From Smithellaceae bacterium (GTDB lineage Bacteria > Desulfobacterota > Syntrophia > Syntrophales > Smithellaceae): a stretch of 10,228 bases of DNA. The notes below the pieces were generated by a model that ran no database searches, was not told the origin of the DNA, and worked only from the letters and a program-made list of their open reading frames with translations. A program made the translations under genes and the position numbers. Positions 6,330-10,228 of this stretch are shown here, in pieces (position 1 is the first letter of the stretch; each line of letters begins with the position of its first letter). The stretch spans positions 1-10,228 of the forward strand of contig JAQVQT010000058.1 in the NCBI GenBank assembly GCA_028701435.1, in the 5' to 3' direction.

Positions 6330-7478
6330 TCAACCCTGGGGAAGCTGCACACTGAAGCAACTCCCGAGGCCCGAAGGACCCTCTTCAACCCATATAATGC
6401 CGCCGTGGGCTTCCACGGCCATGCGGCAGAAGGTCAGGCCCAGACCCATGCCGCTGTAAGACCCGCGCTCCGCATCTTTGACCCGCGTGAACTTTTCAAA
6501 AATTCTTTCGCGCTCGCCTTCCGGAATGCCCGGTCCGGCGTCCGTCACGTTGATGCGCAAAGCCTTGTCTTTGAGGCGTTGCGCCGTGACCTCGATTCTG
6601 CTGGAGGCAGGCGCAAATTTAAGAGCATTGCCGATCAGATTGGACACCACGCGCCAGAGCACTTCGCGATCGGCTTTCACCATCAGCCCAGGGGATGTCG
6701 GCGCAGTGATCTCGACGGACTTCGTCACCCCCGCTTGTTCCATTTCGATCACTTCTTCAAACAGCGGGGCCAGATCAAATTCCGTGATGTGCAGCGTCAG
6801 TTTTCCGGCTTCCAGCCGGGCAATGTCCAACAGGGTGGCAATCAGCTTGTTCATTCGGTTCGCGGCGCCTTTGGCCAGGCGCATGGCCAGCGTGAAAGCC
6901 ACGGGGTCCCTCACTTCATCCTTCATGCGCTCCACGAGGCCCAGAGCCATGAGGACGGTGTTGAGGGGATTGCGCAAATCATGCACCACCATGGCTTCCA
7001 GCTCTTCACGCAGCCGCAGAAGCTCCTGAAGCTGCTCCTTCTCCTGCCCCAGACTGGCGACGCGCTTCTGCATTCGCCGGTTGGAGGCACCGAATTGAAT
7101 CCGCGCCCTGTCCGCATCCATCAAATGCTCCCGATTGGTCAGGGTCATGGCTTCTACCAGGGACAGGCTGTCGGACAGCAGCGCCCGAAAATCGGGCGTC
7201 GCGATGGATAAAAGCTCCACTGGCGAGGCGGCCTTCAGCGTGGCGGTCCGCTGCTGCCTTGTGATGGCCCCCAGTTCGCCCACCATTTCGCCGGCTTCGA
7301 TCGTGTTGATCCTGACGGGCTCCGATGAGCCCTGCACCGCGTAAACATCCAGGCGCCCGCCGATGACGAAGTACACCGCGTCGCTCTCCTCTCCCTGGCA
7401 AAACAACACGTCACCCTCTTTCAGAACCATTTTCCGGCCGTGCTCCCGGAACAAACGCTGAATGTCCGATGATTGCAT
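6330..7478 (-). CDS. Soluble histidine kinase with N-terminal cyclic-nucleotide-binding domain
   Basis: This 382-residue cytoplasmic protein has no membrane segment. A CNB domain spans about 1-118. Its phosphate-binding cassette GEMVGELGAITRQQRTAT (63-80) keeps the ligand-binding E68 and R77 followed by T-A, so cAMP or cGMP binding is likely. A charged helical linker at about 120-160 (QKRVASLGQEKEQLQELLRLREELE) is probably a coiled coil. HisKA begins at about 160 with the phosphorylated H166 in VVHDLRNP. The HATPase domain shows the N box at 280-290 (NLIGNALKFAP), G1 DAGPGIP at 313-319, the F box IFEKF at 326-330, and G2 GMGLGL at 343-348. The start ATG has GGGAGAGGG upstream. It follows the MBL-CNB gene by 107 bp on the same strand, probably cotranscribed, and no response regulator is visible. 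It faces the OmpA gene convergently with a 23-bp gap. Confidence 0.93.
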   Translation of the reverse strand: MQSSDIQRLFREHGRKMVLKEGDVLFCQGEESDAVYFVIGGRLDVYAVQGSSEPVRINTIEAGEMVGELGAITRQQRTATLKAASPVELLSIATPDFRALLSDSLSLVEAMTLTNREHLMDADRARIQFGASNRRMQKRVASLGQEKEQLQELLRLREELEAMVVHDLRNPLNTVLMALGLVERMKDEVRDPVAFTLAMRLAKGAANRMNKLIATLLDIARLEAGKLTLHITEFDLAPLFEEVIEMEQAGVTKSVEITAPTSPGLMVKADREVLWRVVSNLIGNALKFAPASSRIEVTAQRLKDKALRINVTDAGPGIPEGERERIFEKFTRVKDAERGSYSGMGLGLTFCRMAVEAHGGIIWVEEGPSGLGSCFSVQLPQG

Positions 7479-7585
7479 GATGCCCTCTCCCTTCGTATTC
7501 CTGAAATAAAAGATATCGCTGCGCGCCGCCGGATCACCGGTTGCGCTCCCTTCACCGGCAGGCTTTTGTGATGCCGCCCGCCGCT

Positions 7586-9751
7586 TCAGTAGGGGCTGTG
7601 GTACAGCTTGACGTACAAGCCCGGATTGTCTTCCATGTAGCGCCTGAGCCCGTCATGTTCAATACAATACAGAGCCGTCTCTTCCCTTGCGACAAACAAA
7701 AAGTTCTTTTTCTCTTTTGGCCGGAAGATTTTTCTCACGCCGAACAGGTCTCCTCTGGACAGCGTCGCGATCCGGGACTTGCGATGATAAACATCCACGC
7801 CGCCTTCCCGGATCAGATAGGCGCATCCGGCCGCCGATCCTTTAAGGGCAATGACATCTTTGGGTTGCAGTGCGCGGGGCAGAGGCCGGATCAGCCCGTG
7901 AAGCCGGGTCTTTTGCGTGGACGAAAGCGAACCGAGAATGGGGTTGTCCTTCACGGCGTCCCGCAATTCCACATTTTGAAAATCGGCAATTTGGTGAAGC
8001 AGACTTTCCGCGGCGGTTCCCCGAATCAGACTGAGCATTTCCTCCTTTCCAATGGACAGGAGCTTCGCGTCTGTTTTCACCCTGGCCGTCGCCGTCCGTT
8101 TTTCATCGGAAAACAGGCATTTTTCGCCGAAATACCCTCCGGCGTCATACGTCGTGAGGATTCGGTCGTCGAGAACAATATCAACCTCGCCGCTCATGAC
8201 GAGGTAGAAGGCATCCCCCGCGTCTCCCCTGCTGAAAATGATGTCGGAAGCCCGGTGCTCGCTCACCCGGGCGGCGAGCAAAAATTCCCTCGCCTTCTCA
8301 AGCGGCAGCTGCCCGAACCATTCTACGCCGGAGAAGACATCCAGCATTCCGACGGCTTCCTCGCGGGGCATTGGAGAGACGCCCAGATCCACGGTGTTCG
8401 CGAGCCCGGTGGGAGCGATGCGCAGACCGCATCCCTCGGGAACGGAATCCGGGTTCACATGGACCAGATACATCCGTTTCCGCACATCCTCCGGCAGACT
8501 GCACAGATAGCTCATCGGCGTGTGAATAGGCGGAATTCCCGCTTCGTGGAAAACCAGGTCCCGATCCCACGGAAAATTCAGAAGAAAATCCCTGCGGTTT
8601 TTCGTCAAAACGCCTTCGGCGTGCAACCGATCAATGAATTGCGGGTCGTTCATGGTATCCGAACTGTACACCAGACTTTTTCCGGATAGAGAGGCCTGAA
8701 TGGCAATGGTCGGAATGGAATGGAGCGTGTAGTGAAAATGGAAGATTCCCCCGCCGATGATCACGGGTTTCCCGATGCAGACGGGATAAAAATCCACCAG
8801 CCGTTCGAGCCGGCCGGCTTCAATGCCGGTCAGGGCCGCGGCCTTCTTCATGAAGCTCCTGTAAATGGTGCGGGTGGTGTAGAGATGGATCTTCCCCTCC
8901 TGAAATATTTTCTGAAGAGTTCCCGCATCGTGATCCGCATGGCAGTGCGTCAAAATGATTTTGTCGATCCGCTTCGGGCTGACGCCGAGGGCGGCCAGCT
9001 TTTCGGTAGAATTCACGGGCGGGTCCACCACGATTCCGCGACGATTGACCCAGAGGATCAGGCCCGACGTGTCGGCGTTGGGATCAAAGCCGTGTCCGGC
9101 GCCGAGGGTCGTAACGCCGAACACCGGCGGCTGGAAATCGAGGCTGACCCTGGGCAGGGGGCTTTTGCGGACCATCACGGGAGCGTCCCCGCCGATCGAG
9201 GCAATCTTCTTTCCCTGATCGTAGATGCGGATATTTCCGTGACGGTCAAAGAGCACCTCCGTTTCCCCGAACACCGCTTTCCCGCGCCGGTCCGGCACGC
9301 AGAATTCAATAAGGTCGTCCAGTTCCACGCGGCCCCCGTCTCTCATGGACTTCCTGAAATAATCCATCTCCGATTTCAGGTCCGTAAAGCCCGGCGTGTT
9401 TTCCCCGACGGCAAATTCGGGGACCGGATCCAACTCTTCCGGTCCGAACAGGGACTCTGTCATAACCGCTTCGATTCTCCTGCGCTGCTTCCCGCTGCAG
9501 ACGATTCTGGTTTTGCCTTTGCGGAAAAAGAAATTGTAATAGACGGGAAACTCCATCTCGGCCAGCGCGACGCCGTGCTGCACATCAAACATCGCCTTCG
9601 GCACAATGAAGGTGCGGGGCACGCCTCCTTCGATCTGCATGGTGTCCTTGATGGTTTCCGGTGGAATGCCCAACTGGAGGTTTCCGCCGGACGACCCAAT
9701 GACCATTCCGCCCCGTGACAGAAAAATCTGCGATGGTTTCCTTGCTGCCAT
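7586..9751 (-). CDS. Metallo-beta-lactamase-fold protein with two CNB domains; candidate cyclic-nucleotide-regulated phosphodiesterase
   Basis: This 721-residue protein appears cytoplasmic, with no signal peptide. Residues 1-195 are a family-specific N-terminal region with RGGMVIGSSGGNLQLGIPPE at 13-32. An MBL domain spans about 205-460. Its metal motif THCHADHD (H269, H271, D273, H274) is complete, with likely further ligands H344 (YTLHS), D365 (YSSDTM) and H410 or H431. CNB1 at about 475-590 has an intact cassette, YFGEKCLFSDEKRTATA, with E543 and R552. CNB2 at about 595-721 keeps the fold pattern but lacks the cassette Glu and Arg. As I recall, spirochaete proteins of this architecture are annotated as cAMP/cGMP-dependent 3',5'-cyclic nucleotide phosphodiesterases; I cannot confirm this here. 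The ATG follows AAGGGGGAGA. The gene lies 69 bp after the nuclease gene and upstream of the CNB kinase. Another MBL hydrolase activity remains possible. Confidence 0.88.
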   Translation of the reverse strand: MAARKPSQIFLSRGGMVIGSSGGNLQLGIPPETIKDTMQIEGGVPRTFIVPKAMFDVQHGVALAEMEFPVYYNFFFRKGKTRIVCSGKQRRRIEAVMTESLFGPEELDPVPEFAVGENTPGFTDLKSEMDYFRKSMRDGGRVELDDLIEFCVPDRRGKAVFGETEVLFDRHGNIRIYDQGKKIASIGGDAPVMVRKSPLPRVSLDFQPPVFGVTTLGAGHGFDPNADTSGLILWVNRRGIVVDPPVNSTEKLAALGVSPKRIDKIILTHCHADHDAGTLQKIFQEGKIHLYTTRTIYRSFMKKAAALTGIEAGRLERLVDFYPVCIGKPVIIGGGIFHFHYTLHSIPTIAIQASLSGKSLVYSSDTMNDPQFIDRLHAEGVLTKNRRDFLLNFPWDRDLVFHEAGIPPIHTPMSYLCSLPEDVRKRMYLVHVNPDSVPEGCGLRIAPTGLANTVDLGVSPMPREEAVGMLDVFSGVEWFGQLPLEKAREFLLAARVSEHRASDIIFSRGDAGDAFYLVMSGEVDIVLDDRILTTYDAGGYFGEKCLFSDEKRTATARVKTDAKLLSIGKEEMLSLIRGTAAESLLHQIADFQNVELRDAVKDNPILGSLSSTQKTRLHGLIRPLPRALQPKDVIALKGSAAGCAYLIREGGVDVYHRKSRIATLSRGDLFGVRKIFRPKEKKNFLFVAREETALYCIEHDGLRRYMEDNPGLYVKLYHSPY

Positions 9752-9820
9752 AATCTTTTCTCCCCCTTCGCCGGCAAGAACGCTCCGTTCGGCCCAGCCG
9801 CGGAAATCTTCGCGCCATCT

Positions 9821-10228
9821 TTATGGGTCGATGGACAGGATATGATACACCACGGTTCGCGACGGATAAATAGATTTCATGATCCTGGTGTAGCGCTCCC
9901 GCTGTTCTTCGTACTTCCGCCTCAGTCCGCGCAGGGATCCTGATTTGTAATCCATGATGGTTACGGCATGATCCGACACGATCATTCTGTCCACGACGCC
10001 GAAATCCTTTTGATCCGATATGGGCTGCTCAACATAGATGTGCCCCGGCCCAAACAGGAGTTCGAAGACTTCTTTGCGACGGACAAAACGGACGACCGTG
10101 TCATACTCTTCCTGGTTCAGCTCTCCGCGAGGCGGCAGACGGTCGGGGTCAAGGACCCTGGCGAGCCAGCGGTGGAGCCGCTCGCCCCGCGCGATGCCGG
10201 CCTTGATGGATTCGGAGACGAGCGCCGG
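9821..10228 (-). CDS. AddA/RecB-like helicase-nuclease, C-terminal PD-(D/E)XK nuclease domain (partial, N-terminus beyond window)
   Basis: The reading frame is open from the right edge to a TAA at 9821-9823, giving 135 residues. The visible part is a RecB-type nuclease domain. GERLH, with the conserved His, is at residues 15-19 from the edge, then VEQPI (E67), GVVDRMIV with D80, and IMDYKSG with D93 and K95. A YEEQRERY helix follows, matching the Q-x-x-x-Y element of the family. Such domains sit at the C-terminus of AddA (UvrD-type helicase-nuclease) and RecB, which process double-strand breaks for recombination. The helicase part must lie beyond the window, so AddA, RecB or a stand-alone relative cannot be told apart. 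The MBL-CNB gene follows after 69 bp on the same strand, perhaps as part of the same transcript. Confidence 0.85.
   Translation of the reverse strand, partial: PALVSESIKAGIARGERLHRWLARVLDPDRLPPRGELNQEEYDTVVRFVRRKEVFELLFGPGHIYVEQPISDQKDFGVVDRMIVSDHAVTIMDYKSGSLRGLRRKYEEQRERYTRIMKSIYPSRTVVYHILSIDP

Noticed and set aside
7479..7585. Possible hairpin or repeated CCGGTGA in the gap between the MBL-CNB and kinase genes
   Set aside because: Stems of about 5 bp in GC-rich sequence without a T-run are expected by chance. The gap shows only the Shine-Dalgarno of the kinase gene.
7541..9718. Two long open frames on the plus strand (7541-8689 and 8720-9718)
   Set aside because: They lie antisense to the MBL-CNB gene, which has complete domain motifs. 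Their translations show no recognisable domain and have the composition of a GC-rich shadow frame.

Overview
The window is a GC-rich stretch of a Gram-negative bacterium: it encodes an outer-membrane lipoprotein with an OmpA peptidoglycan-binding domain and a periplasmic FecR protein. A mannose-family PTS operon ending in rimI and pyrK, next to a CHASE2 cyclase and proteins with cyclic-nucleotide-binding (CNB) domains, looks most like Desulfobacterota (former Deltaproteobacteria, for example the Syntrophales). That placement is an inference from gene content and style, not from a marker gene. Coding density is very high. No gap exceeds 300 bases, and I see no tRNA, rRNA, CRISPR, insertion sequence or other mobile element.

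Left block, minus strand, 2883 down to 1. A compact operon reads PTS EIIA, EIIB, EIIC, rimI, pyrK. Spacings are 4 bp and 13 bp, then overlaps of 11 bp and 8 bp. EIIB uses TTG and EIIC uses GTG as start codon. pyrK runs off the left edge just before its last iron-sulfur cysteine. No EIID, HPr or enzyme I is present in the window.

Divergent control region, 2884-3090. Two outward-facing promoters each carry a perfect TTGACA -35 box, and the two -35 boxes are 34 bp apart. The rightward one (TTGACA, 17 bp, TATCAT) sets the start of the cyclase gene. A 14-bp palindrome overlaps the ribosome binding site of EIIA.

Middle block, plus strand, 3091-6306. A CHASE2 membrane class III nucleotide cyclase is followed by a small exported FecR-domain protein and an OmpA-type lipoprotein. 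All three are closely spaced and probably form one envelope-sensing transcription unit.

Right block, minus strand, 10228 down to 6330. It holds the C-terminal nuclease domain of an AddA/RecB-like helicase-nuclease (cut by the window edge), then a 721-residue protein with a metallo-beta-lactamase (MBL) domain and two CNB domains (a candidate cyclic-nucleotide-regulated phosphodiesterase), then a soluble histidine kinase with an N-terminal CNB domain.

The most interesting idea is that the middle and right blocks, which converge at about 6306-6330, form a local second-messenger circuit. The cyclase would make cAMP (or cGMP) in response to an envelope signal, the CNB kinase would read it, and the MBL-CNB protein would degrade it or respond to it. 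The domains are visible in the sequence; the circuit itself is inference.
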